DNA from: Epiperipatus broadwayi
Lineage: Eukaryota; Onychophora; Udeonychophora; Euonychophora; Peripatidae
Reading direction: 5' to 3'
Assembly (NCBI GenBank): GCA_028023455.1
Contig: JAQFVV010000280.1
Coordinates: 1,112,001 to 1,176,000 of the forward strand
DNA length: 64,000 nt
Below are positions 36,890 through 49,784 of this stretch, in pieces. The notes beneath the pieces were generated by a model. That model saw only the letters and a list, made by a program, of their open reading frames with translations. It had not been told where the DNA came from and ran no database searches. Position 1 is the first letter of the stretch, and every line of letters starts with the position of its first letter. Made by a program: the position numbers and the translations under genes.

Positions 36890-39800
36890 GTTTTTAATAT
36901 AAAAAAAACTCATTTTTTTTATTAAAATATAAAAATTTATTTTATATATAAAAAAGATAACTATTTGATAAACTGTTTAATAAATATGTGTAATAAAAAA
37001 TATTAATATTTTGTATGAAATATTTTTATACATTTTCCTTTTTGAATTTCTGTTGTTATTATATATGTTGTCAATAGATAGTACCATTTTTATTAGATAT
37101 CACATTGGTAACATGTTTTTTTTTTTTTTTTTAAAAAGTTACCTTTTTTTTTTTTTTAATTTTATAAAAAAGTTTTTAAAAATTAAAATGCTAGTAGAAA
37201 AAATTATCTTATTATAAACTACATTATTTTTTGATATGTAATACAAGTAATCTTGGATAAATTAATTAAAACATCTAAGATTAATATCAGCTGCTAATTT
37301 CATTTAGTTTTGATAAATAAGAAGTGTATAAATGAAATGTGTAAATAGAGAATAAATAACAAAGTTATGTACTGTTTATATTTTATGTAGTTATGAAGTA
37401 CAAGTTCCAAGGGTTTTTTTTTTGTTCTAATAAAGTGATTATATAAAAACTGAAGTCACTTAGATTATGTCTGCAGCCCTTTCTCTGATTCATATGAGCA
37501 ATATATATTCAGTTTTTCTAGTAATATAGCAACTAAAAAGCAAGAAATTTTCTATAAATAAATTGATAAATCTTTAAATTTACTTTTATAGTCTTGGACA
37601 TTTAATAAGGCCAATCATTTTGGCTGTGTTAATAGAGAGATATTTTTCAAATGCAACTTAAATGTTAACATTTATTGCTTTGAAATTTAATTTTCAGTGT
37701 ATTATTATTGTTTGACATTTTTCCAGTTATCCGTGCTTCCTAACTAAGAATTCATTTTTTTTTGTGAATATGAAAAGAATTTTAAAACGATCAAAAATCT
37801 ATGATTTTACAAATTGTTTATTAAATTTTTTTTTGCAAACTTTCCAAATGACTTATTCTATTATCATTAATTATAATTTTATTAAATATTAGATGTTTAA
37901 ATGAATTTCTTCAGAAACTATATATATATCGGATTGATATTATTATTTCTAAAATATACAATTTTTTTCTATTTAAAACACCAAAATTTCACTATTGCTA
38001 ATTCATTATGTAAATGTTTTTACTTATAATGTAATGAAATATTTAAATATGTTATTTTATTTAAACATATAATTCAAGTGATAGTGAATTGAAATCCACT
38101 TTTGAACATAAATATTTTAACTAATTATATGATTCTCTAGTATTTATTGATTAATTCATCTTACATTAGATGTCTTTGGAATATAATAAATAGAATGAAT
38201 TATTGCTCAATGCTGATGTTGAAAGTAAGCAGAAAGTTATGCAATGGTTTGTTGATTTTATTCTTTCAGAAAAAGATTAGCTCATTTTTGAGATGAAAAT
38301 TTTGACTTCAATGACAGCCTTACTCAAACATGTTCATTATGTAAAAAAAGATCATCACTATTAGTTATCTTCTAAAAGTCAGGTCCTTCATTCTTTAAGG
38401 TTTTCTATCATTTTCTGTATTTTGTAACACTCATGGGTAGTTCTTTTTTTTTTTTTTTTAATTATCAATCAAATTTTTTCTTCTGCCTTTTTCTCATTCA
38501 ATAGTTTTTCATAAATCCTTTACTTTTAAATGAAGCAAATTTTTCTAAATTAACAGCAATTATACATCTTGTTCTTTTTTTCTAGAATCATCTATGTAAA
38601 CTAAGTAATCAATGGATACTAGAAGATAGCACTAACTAGCACAAACTCTGCAATCACTATTGCTTTTATCATGTTATTCATGTAAGGTCTTGAAGTTATG
38701 TGAATATTTTGAGGGTATGAATGTAAGCTAATCTGCTTGACTGGCTCTTTAAGATTTAATTAAAAAATATATATATTTTACTGATCCCAGTTATATGTTA
38801 ATTGAAAGAACTTTTGATCTTTTATAAAACAGTGCATCATATGGCTGCTTACTTTCATTTACAATTTACACTTATGGCAGAAATAATGTACATCTTTCTA
38901 CTCTACAGCTATCTAGGAGAGTCTTCAAAATAGCAAAACATTCCTATAGTTAGCGTGTAGCTGAGTCTGCTAACATATTTGGTTTTTACTTAGTGTAAGT
39001 TTTATTTGGCTGAACAAATAAATTAACTTATATTTAAAAATCTTACTGTTTGTTAGTTTGTTATTAGCTTGAATAGTATAATTGGTGTAAAGATGGCTGT
39101 TAGATAGATCTTCACCAACTAATACTCTTCATTTATGAAACTAGTGCTATTTAGTTGACACCATCATTTGGTGAGAATTGATCAATCATACATTTATATA
39201 TAAACACCAAATATAGTGATAAAGCGTTGATTACTGGTGTTAATATAGTTTTTATATATGAGCTCATAGAGGTATATGATGTTTTATTTTAGCATATACT
39301 ATTCAATTTTTCTTCTGGATTATTATTTTTTTTATATTAAATTATTCCACTTTTGATTTAACCTGATTTAACTTTCTAATTTATCCTTTCTATTTTATCA
39401 GTGTGCATCTTAAAAATCTTTACATTTTTTTTCTAATTATGTGTCTTTACATTTTTGAAAGCTGTATTGTAAGCAAAGCATTTGACAAATGCTATTTTGA
39501 AATTTTAACTTATTCAGATCTCAAAATAATATATTTTTAATAAAAATCACTTTAATCATTGCTCTTCTCTTTCTAATATTTTTATCACTATTTCCATCAT
39601 TTAACAACTAACTTTCTAAGTACTTAAACAATATCAATCTGCTTTATAAATTTCTTTCCAATTATTACTTTTAAATTTATAATCTGCAAGTACATGCTTT
39701 CTATTTAAATGTATTTAGTTTTAATTCAAACTTTTTTAAAATTTTATTAATTCTACTTTTTATAGGATTAACTTTATACTTGGTGTTTTGTTAATCTCAT

Positions 39801-39986
39801 ACTTGCTATCTTCAAGTTTTATATCTTTAAAAAAAATTTTGCAATGAATTATTGTTAACCCAGTGTTACATTACCTTTGTTAAAACATCAAACATTTAGC
39901 AATTTATATAAACTAATATTATACATTAGGAGATCAATAAAAAAATTGATCTATCCTTTTTGCATATCTACGAATATACAAACATT

Positions 39987-40122
39987 CAAAGAGTTGTCTT
40001 ATTATTTTCATATTTTTTTCCAAAATACAAGCAAAATTATTCAATTCACTTGATCAAAGAGTTGTCTTATTATTTTCATATTTTTTTCCAAAATACAAGC
40101 AAAATTATTCAATTCACTTGAT
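39987..40122. repeat. 68-bp perfect tandem duplication
   Basis: CAAAGAGTTGTCTTATTATT begins both copies, at 39987 and 40055. They are identical through CACTTGAT. It lies in AT-rich non-coding DNA. Confidence 0.9.
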
Positions 40123-40368
40123 CAAATACTTTATCAACATTAACAAAATATCTCTCAGCAATAATCCTTATCTCATCAGTTGCATTTTTAGTTAATTTTT
40201 GTCTTTTAAATTTTAACTTTTATTCTGTTATAAATAGGTTATCAATGCTTTAGTTTCATTTGAGATTAAATTTTCTATTCTAAGATCCACATACATTTAT
40301 TGAGTTTGATATTTTTCTAAAGGAATCAACTATTGAAAGAAAATTTATTGATCAGTCTATTGAATAAT

Positions 40369-41591
40369 TATAAATATGCGATTTTTTTCTGCATGCGTTA
40401 GTGAAGCTGTAATGCCAGCTTAGCGCTTTCAAGATTTAGTATTCAAATCTCATACTCATAGTTTTACGAATGAGGACTGTTGTGATTTATTGTACACATA
40501 TGCAAATGAGCTTGAATTTTTAATTAGTTAGTCCAATGTTTGGAGAGAGCAAAGCATGCCTCTCTTCTATTAATGGCACTGAGGTCATTTGCTATGTAAA
40601 AAGCTTCTTTGACTTTTCTTTTGGCATTGCTATTCTCTGTGCAAATTATTTGGGCAGAACTGGGTTCGAAGACATGGCCTGTAGCTGCTTGGTGGTCTCA
40701 GAAGGTTGATGTTTCTTCATTTTTATTTTTTACCCTGATGTATGCATACCTGTGTTGGTAAATTTTTGTATTGATGTTAGCCTGAGTCTCACCATAGTAA
40801 GATGCCTGGCAGTCTAATTGAGGGGATGCTATTTTATAGACCACATGAGGGGCTTGATCTTTTTCTATTTTATCCTTGGAATTATTTGTTAGCCGTTAGT
40901 GTCGGGAGGTGTTCTGAAGCTAAATTTGAAATCATTAGTCAATTTTTTAGCAAATTTTTGAAGTTACATTCTTATTGGCTAAATTTGAAAACAAATGGTA
41001 TATTATGAATGATGGTTGGACAATGGGACTGTCAATGAGAGGCATTGTTGCTAGTATCATCATAAACCATTATGAAAGCCAAATTCTTCCAAAACACTTT
41101 ACAACAGAAACAACTCTCATATACACTCGATACGTTGATGACATTTTTATCGCAGCAAAACCTTCCACAACTATCAACATACAAAATGAATTTCAAGCCA
41201 TCTCAGGACCTCAGTAGAACTGATGAAAACTAGGAACAAGAAATAAAATATGTTCTGCCCAAATAATTTGCACAGAGAAGAGCGATACCAAAAGAAAAGT
41301 CAAAGAAGCTTTTTACATAGCAAATGACCTCAGTGCCATTAATAGAAGAGAGGCATGCTTTGTTCTCTCCAAACAATTGCCTAATTAAAACTTCAAGCTC
41401 ATTTGTATATGTGTGCAATAAATCACAACAGTCTTCATTTGTAAAGCTATGAGTATGAGATTTGAATACTAAATATCGAAAGCACTAAGCTGGCATATTA
41501 AACCTTAGATTATAATTACAGCTTCACTAACGTATGCAAAAAAAATCACATATTTATAATTACAATTTTTATTGGTGAAGAGAAAAAACAA
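40369..41591 (+). mobile_element. Penelope-like element fragment with inverted arms
   Basis: Inverted arms of about 310 bp (40369-40680 and about 41258-41591) enclose about 580 bp of coding relic. For example, AGCAAAGCATGCCTCTCTTC at the left pairs with its complement at 41351-41370. The plus-strand frame 40975-41214 carries Penelope RT sequence: NDGWTMGLSM in place of the usual G-[VT]-AMG-[SN]-PLS motif, then RYVDDIFI with the catalytic YVDD at 41131-41142. TCTATTGAATAAT flanks both ends (40356-40368 and 41592-41604), a 13-bp target duplication. The coding part is internally deleted. Each arm keeps a stem followed by GAAAGC that recalls a hammerhead 3' core, but the CUGAUGA strand is not recognisable. 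Confidence 0.82.
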
Positions 41592-41999
41592 TCTATTGAA
41601 TAATAAAATCTTTATAGATCTCAATTAATTTTCATCAGAAATGTTATTATAGTTTTCAGTTTTTTTTTCAATTGGAATTTCATCAGGTTTTTTTTTGCTT
41701 TGCCCATTTTTTGCTACAACTTTTTAAACTCAATTCATTATCATGTAGACAGTTTTATATTTATTTGCCTAATATTCTTTTCTATTAACAGGGAAGAGTA
41801 TTTATAATTTCTGTTGTTCAAATCACTTTTTTATCTTTAAATATGTTCATCCTCTCTACTAACGGAAAGGATAAATGTGATTTGTATCAATTATTCTTGC
41901 CCTGCGATTTTGCTTTTACTGTTTTGCTTTTTTTATAATTAATATATTTTACTATATATTTTTTTACTAATCCATATTTGCTTTACTGCTTGCTACATG

Positions 42000-44690
42000 T
42001 ATCAATTCACTATTAAATATTTTATATATCCTTTGATGTATTTTATCATTAATGTTTTTCCATCTTTTTTCTTCAATTTTATTAATCATTTTAATATTTT
42101 TCCAAGTTTTTTTATTTATTTATTATTTTTAGTTTCCTTTCAAGTAATAGTTCCGCAGATGAGAAGACGGTTATTGTGTAAGGTGTTGAACATTACACAA
42201 GCATTATTTCCTATAGCGTATTTTGTAATTGAACATAATTATATTTCTTTAAATTCTTTTTTTATATGTTGCACTGCTTTTTCTGCCATTCCATTTGATT
42301 CGGGATGGTATGGGGGTTACTAATGTGTAAAATTCCATTTTCTTTCAAGTATTTTTCCATAATATGACTCATGAAACCAGTTTCATTATCCGATACTATG
42401 GTTTCTGGTAATCTGTATATTGAGAAAACTTTGTCTAAACACTTTATTGTTTCCTCTGTATTTGTATTTTTTACTTTGTGGCATTCTATTCACTATGAGA
42501 ATGCGTGTATTATTATTAGAATCATTTTTCCTGTAATCTGCCCTGCATGGTCAATGTCCAATCTCTGCCATGGTCTGGTTGTTTTAGGCCACATATTATA
42601 AATTTGTGCTGGGAATGCCATCTCTGTCTGGCAAGTATCACACATCTTACATATTTTTCAATGTCTGTGTTTATTTTTGACCATCAGACTAAACTACGTG
42701 CCAACACCTTTGCTCTCACTACTCCTGGGTGATCTTTATGTAACATTTCTAATAGACGATTATGGCCTGCAGGCGGTATTACTCTTTTAGCCCCCATTAT
42801 TAGACATCCCTTACAAACTAACAACCTTTCTCCGTTCATCCAAAACTCTTGGTTTAAATTACTCAGTTTTGTGTTAGGCCATCCTTCTCTTATCCATTTG
42901 CTTAGGATCTGGTATCCCTGATTTTCTTTTGACCATTTCCCTACTGTTTCATTGTTTAACCTGCTTGATTTTTTGCTATCAATATAAATTTACCTCTGTT
43001 TCTGAAATTATAGGTTCCAGTCTATCTGGGCATCTAGTTAGAGCATTTGTGTGTGTGATATTCTTTTTTGTAATATAACTGATAATCATATGTGATCAAA
43101 ATATTCCGCCAGCATAACATCCTTGGACTTATGTGTTCAGGGGCTACTTTGTTGAGGGCAAAAATACCTAGTAATGGCTTACAGTCTGTGAATATTTCAA
43201 AACTTCTACCCCATTTATAGTGGTGTAATTTTTTAATTGCAAGTACGATTGCTAGAGCTTCTTTATCAATTTGATTGTAATTTTTTTCTGCACTAGAAAG
43301 AGTAACACATACACCACTGACCATTTTCTCTTCTCTCTAGGGTGCGCTAATACTGCCTCTACCCCATATTCAGATGCATCAGTCATTATTTGCAATTTTT
43401 TATCACTGTCATATTGCACCAATAACCTGTTAGATATTAACAGTGCTTTTTCGTTTTTTTCAAAAGCGTCTGATCCACTGCCATTTGTGATTTTTTCTAA
43501 GCAAATCATATAATGGTTTAGCTACCATAGCCTTGTTATTTAGAAACAGTTCATAAAAGTTTACTAAACCCAAAAATGCTTGCAATTGTTTTACATGGGG
43601 TTTATTTGTATTTTTTACTACTTATACTCTATCCAGATATGGCTTTTCCCCTCTGCCTGAAATGATGTGGCCTAAAAAAACTAATTCTTGATTTTGCTAC
43701 ACATTATATTTCCGCATTCAACTTGACTCCAGCCTCACTTAATCTTTCACAAACTCTTAATACCTTATCTCTTAAATCTTTTACTGTCACTGCTGTAATG
43801 AGTATATCATCAAAATACGGTATGACTCCTGTTAATCCATTTAGAATGTGGTCAGTTTTTTCTTGGAAAATGTTGGGAGCTGTGGAGATTCCAAATGGGA
43901 GTCTATTATAGCTGAACAATCCAGAAGGCATTGTTAAAGTTAAGATTTGAACAGTTTTTTCACTTATCTCGATCTGATGAAACACTGAATTCAGATCTAA
44001 TTTTGCAAAAAACTTTGTGTCTGTTAACCCAGTTAGTACTTCTCTTATGTTGGATACTGAATATGCTCATTTATTCAAATATTTATTCACCGTCACTCTA
44101 ATCATTATAAATTCTAATTTGCCCAATTGGCTTTGTGATTATTACTATTGGTGTTGCCCAATCTGCTGATTCAACCTGCGTTAATACACACTCGCTAACT
44201 AATGATCTGATTTTTCATCTACTTTTTCTTATTGTGCCAAAGGTATCTTTCTGGTTTTACAGATAATAGGGTTTGGTCTTTTCATTAACTCAATATGGAC
44301 AGGGTTATCTGCAATTAGTCATAATTTATTTTCAAATAGTTCTAGGAATCTGCTTTATTTCAAGTCTGCTTGCCACATTATTCACAGCATACACATTGAT
44401 GTTTATGTCTAATTTTTGAAACCAGTCCGCCCTATTAACGGACTGATTTTACCCTCACTTTTTCTTATTGTGCTAAAGATATCTTTCTGGTTTTACAGAT
44501 AATAGGGTTTGGTCTTTTCATTAACTCAATGTGGACAGGGTTATCTGCAATTAGTCATAATTTATTTTCAAATAGTTCTAGGAATCTGCTTTATTTCAAG
44601 TCTGCTTGCCACATTATTTACAGCATACACGTTGATGGTTATTTCTAATTTTTGAAACCAGTCCCGCCCTTAATGGACTGATTTTACCCT
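42000..44690 (-). pseudogene. Ty3/gypsy pol relic (protease end, RT, RNase H, integrase)
   Basis: Reading down from 44690 the domain order is as follows. The protease end has IVKGKISPL. RT has ADWATPIVII (about 44145) and FSYNRLPFGISTAPNIF with the catalytic YFDDIL (43807-43821). RNase H has TDASEYGVEAVLAH and LAIKKLHHY (43200-43395). Integrase follows, with an HHCC-type segment HKDHPGVVRAKVLARSLVWW (about 42660-42770) and PPYHPESNGMAEKA (about 42270-42310), holding the E of the DDE triad. Frameshifts and stops break it. The integrase tail stops near 42000, and the 5' side stops exactly where the 1.5-kb repeat begins (44697). A 236-bp tandem duplication covers the protease/RT junction. Confidence 0.82.
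44221..44690. repeat. 236-bp tandem duplication inside gypsy pol
   Basis: ACTTTTTCTTATTGTGC begins both copies, at 44221 and 44457. They differ by a few substitutions and small indels. The duplicated part encodes the protease-to-RT junction of the minus-strand element, so it would have destroyed the frame. Confidence 0.85.
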
Positions 44691-44696
44691 TCACTA

Positions 44697-46224
44697 TTGT
44701 AAGGGGACATACAAACTACCACCCACTTTCACTAAGCTACATTACTGTAAGCCTAACCAAGCAATTGTTAAACAATTGCTTACTCTTTTTTGAATACACA
44801 TATATACACTAAATATTGCGATCAGCAAGTTATGTTTTTTTTTTTTTGTTATAAAGATAAAGATTCAAATTAGACACTAAGAAAATAAATACACTCATGT
44901 ATATATAGACTATGACTAACCAAGAGTATTGTAAGTCATCAATTAACCAACAATATGACATGAACATAAATAAAATACACTAGATAATGACCTATTGTCA
45001 AGATAAGCAGCCAGACTTGGAAATGAGAAGACAATCCCAATAGATATTTATTTTAATAACATTACATTAATGTACAATTATGCAATAATAGACAAATGCA
45101 GCAAGCACAAGAAAGTCAACATCTTAACAACCATATTTTTTTTTTTATCAAAGCAAGATGGACGTATGTGTTCAAATTTGAGAACAAATTTCAATTGTGT
45201 AAGAATAAATAGTAATTTACTTCATCCATCGATATAAACCAAAACCTGGATTGCCTCCAAGTTATGGAAGCAAACTGGATGATTTGAGCTAATTGTTAAA
45301 AAAAAAAGCTTCAAATTTACATCAAATCATTGCAAGAGATTAAGTAAAGAACTGCTATCAATCACAAGGACAATTTTTTGTGCCATTTTCCTATGAATAA
45401 AAACTACCCTAGAAAAACTACACACACCAACGAGAGTACTGCAATGTGGTCTGGTTCAAATAATTATGCCGTAGGAGGCCGAACACCAGCTCTTCAAGCC
45501 CATAGAAGCATTATGATGGGTGAGATGCCTTTCTTTATTAAATGCTTGTCAATAACAGTGATCTTCAGTGGATCTCCTGCATCTTCTTCAAAGGAAATGA
45601 ACCAGACAGCATTGATGGTTGATGATCCCAGAGTGAGTGTGTGTCAATTAAACTTACGAATAGTACACCGCCCGAGAAGATCTATCACCAGGAGGAATAT
45701 AGACTTCGAACATGACGGATAGTGCTTGCCAGACTTTTCTTTTTTACTTTATTCAATTGGTATGTATTTTTATTTTATTTGTTATTTATCGTCTTATTTT
45801 TACTTTTCATATTTTTTTTTTTATTGTTTCCACGTTTGGAAGCTTATATCTCAGAAAACGGGAAAGTTTATTTTAAGCACAGAGGGGAAAAGAGTTAGAT
45901 TCCATAAACATTTTATTGTATTAAATAAAATTTGGGTCTATCCACTCACCAGTAGCTTGACATCACCCAGCAATGTGGAATAAGTTAAGATCTTGTTGTT
46001 CCACATTAAAAGCATATAGTAGCGACAGAATTGAGTTTTCGTTATTTGTTAAATGTTTCACTAACTTGTTATATATTGTTTTTCGGTGTACATGACGAAC
46101 TTCCTTGAGTAGATGGTCTCTCCTATCAATATTAGGGTGTCATGTATATGTATAGAAGGAGGTCCTCTTTTCCAAGAAGGACGATTATACTCATCGTGCA
46201 TCAGACAGCAAGCCTTACTTTACA
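44697..46224 (+). mobile_element. Direct ~1.5-kb repeat, copy A (probable 5' LTR)
   Basis: This repeat begins TGTAAGGGGACATACAAAC and ends near CCTTACTTTACA, so it has TG...CA ends with short inverted TGTAA/TTACA termini. Copy B at 53989-55436 matches it along its whole length with substitutions and indels. They share, for example, the palindrome CAATTGTTAAACAATTG near the start and GTAGGAGGCCGAA.GCCAGCT in the middle. A short open frame at 45378-45719 is not conserved as coding in copy B. Its left edge interrupts the minus-strand gypsy protease. Confidence 0.7.
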
Positions 46225-48965
46225 GTTATTTTAAACTTGTGTAAATAAAGATTGCCAGGTTATGGATTTCTATCACAGGAGGGATCAGAATATTGTGACA
46301 GTCAGATGATGTATGTTGGTTTAACCCAGTTCGAATACCAAGCAGAAGTACCTTGAGGCCACCCATACGCGAGATATTAAATCAAGAATACTATGACCTC
46401 TGCTCTATTCACCTATTCTCGAGGCTAACTACGAACCAATAACATTATCTGAGACACGCATAAATTATTTTCTCATCCGGCCACAAAACTTAGCAACAGC
46501 AATAGAGACATGGACGGGAACACCTATGGAGCTAAATAATTAAATGTGCAAAAGTACTAAGAAATGTGTGTTTTGCATGCCTGGATCATTGGAAAAGTAA
46601 CAATAAAACATTAAAATAAAATTAGAAAACTGAAGCTTTTTTATAGTTAAATAATATGGTTAATTAGTGGCTTTAAAATATTAATAATGACTTAGTGGCC
46701 TCCGCTATTCCCCTAAATTAATGAAACAAACTAATTAGACAATAAAAACAGATTAATATGTTTGTGGTCTAAATCTTTTTTTCCCAATTTTAATAAAATT
46801 GTCAATTCGAATCTCCTCAATAAAGTACAATAATAAAAATCTTTCGCAAAGCATTTTCTAATTGCTTTGCGCTAAAAACAGACAGTCTAAAAATTATTTA
46901 AGATGTATATAGCTAAATCAGATATACATAATAAGCTACTGGCGGACAAAAGAAGCGTTATCGAGGAGATCAAATTGGAAAACAAAGGAAACTTACTCAT
47001 ATGGAATTTAGAAGCATAAATAAAATTGGAAAGAGATTTTAAATGAAAAAAATTAACTTTTAAACTTAACCGCAATGGAATACAAAATATTTACACATGT
47101 TAGTAATGAAGAATAGCGAAGGAAAAAGAGTTAAATATATAGATAGATGATCACACAATATAGATGATCACACAATATATATCTAATATTAATCTAATAA
47201 AAATGGTTACATAACAAATATAATTAAATACATTTCAGAAATATAATTCAAATAAGCGCTTAAAAAAGGTATGTACAAAAAAGGGTAGAAAGTAAATAGT
47301 TCAATGGAGGAGAGATATGATTACCGTCCTGGTTCCTTGCACCTGTTGGGCGTCATCGTGGCTTGATCCGACCGTCGATAGGTATTTGTCCGGACAAGGA
47401 AAATGGAAATATGTAGCATGGTTTCACGAAAAGTCCTACAGACACGGCACAGAGTTCAGATCACTATTAGGTGGATACTACGGCATTTTGGATGGTATTT
47501 AGGAACCTCGGCGATAGGCAAAGCTATTTATTTGCCTAGCCAAGCATAGTAGAATCCATCAAATTCATATGACTTTTAGCTTGAGCATGTTCAAACTTCT
47601 CCATGAGCATGTTCAAACTTCTCCATGATTTTGAAGACGACAGTTGTTCAACTTTTTGGAATAAACTCTCAACAAGCAAAAGCAAAATCTGCAAGAGTTC
47701 TCCCAAGAGAAATCTGAATGAAATTTCCAAAAGGGAAATCTGAATGCCAGCAAGAAAACTCTGAATGCCAAGTGTTTTGTTCACTCTCCTATTTATAATT
47801 TTTTGTAAGCTACCTTCTATTGTTTGTATGTATGATCTTAGATCTTGATAAGCCCACCCACATGCTCCTTTGTTTCAAGGCAACATTTTCTAAAAATAAC
47901 TTTTACTTTTTATTCTACATTTCTTTCTTTAAAGTTTGAATTTTATTAATTAAAAAAGAAAGAGAAAGCCATCTTTAATTTGCCTTGAATGGGCTAACTA
48001 ATTACAAACATACATTCTTTTAGAAAATGTTGGCAGGCTTATCTCAAAATAAATCATACGCCATATTTTAACAAAGATTTTAACAAAAAAATATATTATT
48101 TCTTTTAATAATATAAGATATTTCAGCAGAATTTTGCATTAACTCATATATATACGCTTGATGTATATATATGTTTGACTAATAGGTTTTACAAGTAATT
48201 TTATTAACAGAAATCTAATCTTAGAATGGAATTTATTTAACAAAATATTTAAATGCAATACAAATTATATAAACGTAATTAATGTTAGATTTAATGCAAA
48301 CCCTGCTGATATTGGACTATAAACTTAATTCAGGTCTATAATACTAACCAAGTTTATAGAAGGCTGTGAAGCATGGATCGGACTTCAGATCCATTGCTTC
48401 AATATTAATCGCATTTAATTCTTAAAGTGATAGAAAACCATCTTTGACTCATTATTATATATGTAAATATTGTTAAAGTAGCTTTCTTATTTAATAAATG
48501 TTATTTAGATGTTTCAATCCATTTGATCTCTGTCTTGGTTCCTATCACTGTGCATACCTACCTCTTAATATGTATGCGAAATTCCATTACATACACGTCT
48601 TCATTTATATGTATACTGATATTGGAAATATTCTGGAAAAGTGCTGCAATTGATCCTCTCTTATATAGAGGCACAGTAGTCATTGACCTGGGTAGACCCA
48701 TCCCTGAAGAGATTCGAGTATGAATTTTCTCTGAGTTCGAATACTGATGTGTAATGGAGCCGGAAAGGGGGAGATATGAAGATGAACTAGCCCAAGTTAT
48801 ATGTAGGTTTAATGTGTGAATATCGAGCTAGACCATTGGAGGTGGATGTGATCATGAGTTAAGTATTTCATTGCTTCCTTGCCAGCATCCTACTCTAAGA
48901 TCCTAGATCTGACCATAGTTAGATGCATTTCCCTCTTTTTGCAAGAACCACCGGTCTATTACATT

Positions 48966-48972
48966 TGGTGCC
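48966..48972 (+). promoter_or_regulatory. Possible primer-binding site, TGGTGCC
   Basis: TTACATTTGGTGCC (from 48959) has the layout LTR end (ACA), a short gap and TGGTGCC, as in many gypsy elements. The gag relic begins about 800 bp downstream. No matching 3' LTR with the same end was seen downstream, so this is tentative. Confidence 0.35.
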
Positions 48973-49267
48973 TATTTTTAGGGGCATGAAACAAGGAGTT
49001 TATATGGATAGTTAACTTCAAGACTTGGAAATCTTATATAAAATTTTTTTTTGGGGGGGGAATGGTCATTGATTTTCAAACCGTAATCACTGTGGACTTA
49101 CTCACATGAAGGACCAATATGTTCAACCGCAATGATAAATGTATAAATGAGATATTTTTTTTTTTAGTTTGAACATGCACATTAAAGGAAAATGACATTA
49201 AAAGTGGTGAATACACATATGGTGATGCAAATGTCATGATAATCAGAGACTAATAACTAAATGACTA

Positions 49268-49371
49268 ATTGACTAATAAATCATGTTTAAAATAGGTGAA
49301 TCAGGCAAGTAAAATGCAGATTGACTAATAAATCATGTTTAAAATAGGTGAATCAGGCAAGTAAAATGCAG
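49268..49371. repeat. 52-bp perfect tandem duplication
   Basis: ATTGACTAATAAATCATGTT begins copies at 49268 and 49320, identical through AAATGCAG. Confidence 0.88.
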
Positions 49372-49784
49372 ACTTAAATATAGGTAATAAAACATACACA
49401 CACACACAAAGGGGAAAATAATGGATAAACATGAAATGGCTTGGGGTGCCAAGGAATTCTACGGTATACTATTTTTACACTTATAAGCCAATAATAACTT
49501 TATAATCATATACATAAAACAAGTCGATGATAACAAAGAGTGGGAAAAAAATTAATGAAAATGGCTGAGAAAATTTCATGAAACTACAAATAGTAGTACT
49601 AATGAGTTGGAATGCTCTACTTCTAAAAATGGAATAGAATCTGCATTGGTATAGTTATCTGGGGGGGGGGGGGTCCATGACAGAAAATGATCACTCTTCA
49701 TAGGTACCAGTGGTAATCCAAACAGCATCTCAAACCCATGAGATACCTGCCAGTAAAATGAATCAAGCACCCAGGATCGAAGTA

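Larger units (their letters stand above)
46225..49780 (+). other. Leader region between repeat A and the gag relic
   Basis: This stretch of about 3.5 kb has no recognisable domain. A 61-codon plus-strand frame at 47317-47499 (containing YLSGQGKWKYVAWF) is in a less AT-rich patch but matches nothing I know. Short tandem duplications occur at 47583-47630 (24-bp unit) and 49268-49371 (52-bp unit). A TATATAG at about 48662 and a TGGTGCC at 48966-48972 preceded by ACA could be the promoter and primer-binding site of a nested LTR. A 13-base G-run sits near 49661. Confidence 0.4.

Noticed and set aside
41632-41686. Two CTGATGA motifs on the minus strand 48 bp apart, one followed by AATT-CC-AATT-GAAA, resembling tandem hammerheads.
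   Set aside because: The stem II loop would be only 2 nt and all stems are A/T-only in AT-rich DNA, so a chance match is likely. The TAACATTTCTGATGAA segment shared with 61.7 kb is noted but not enough for a call.
44778-44800. Palindrome CAATTGTTAAACAATTG as a possible operator or hairpin terminator.
   Set aside because: It is a conserved internal part of the ~1.5-kb LTR-like repeat in both copies. The genome is eukaryotic, so bacterial-style sites are not expected.
45378-45722. 114-codon open frame inside repeat copy A.
   Set aside because: The corresponding part of copy B has stops and indels that do not preserve the frame, and no domain is recognisable. It is most likely chance in an LTR.
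47317-47502. 61-codon plus-strand frame in a less AT-rich patch, considered as a host exon.
   Set aside because: There are no convincing splice sites with matching phase, no recognisable family, and it lies inside the A-B retroelement unit.
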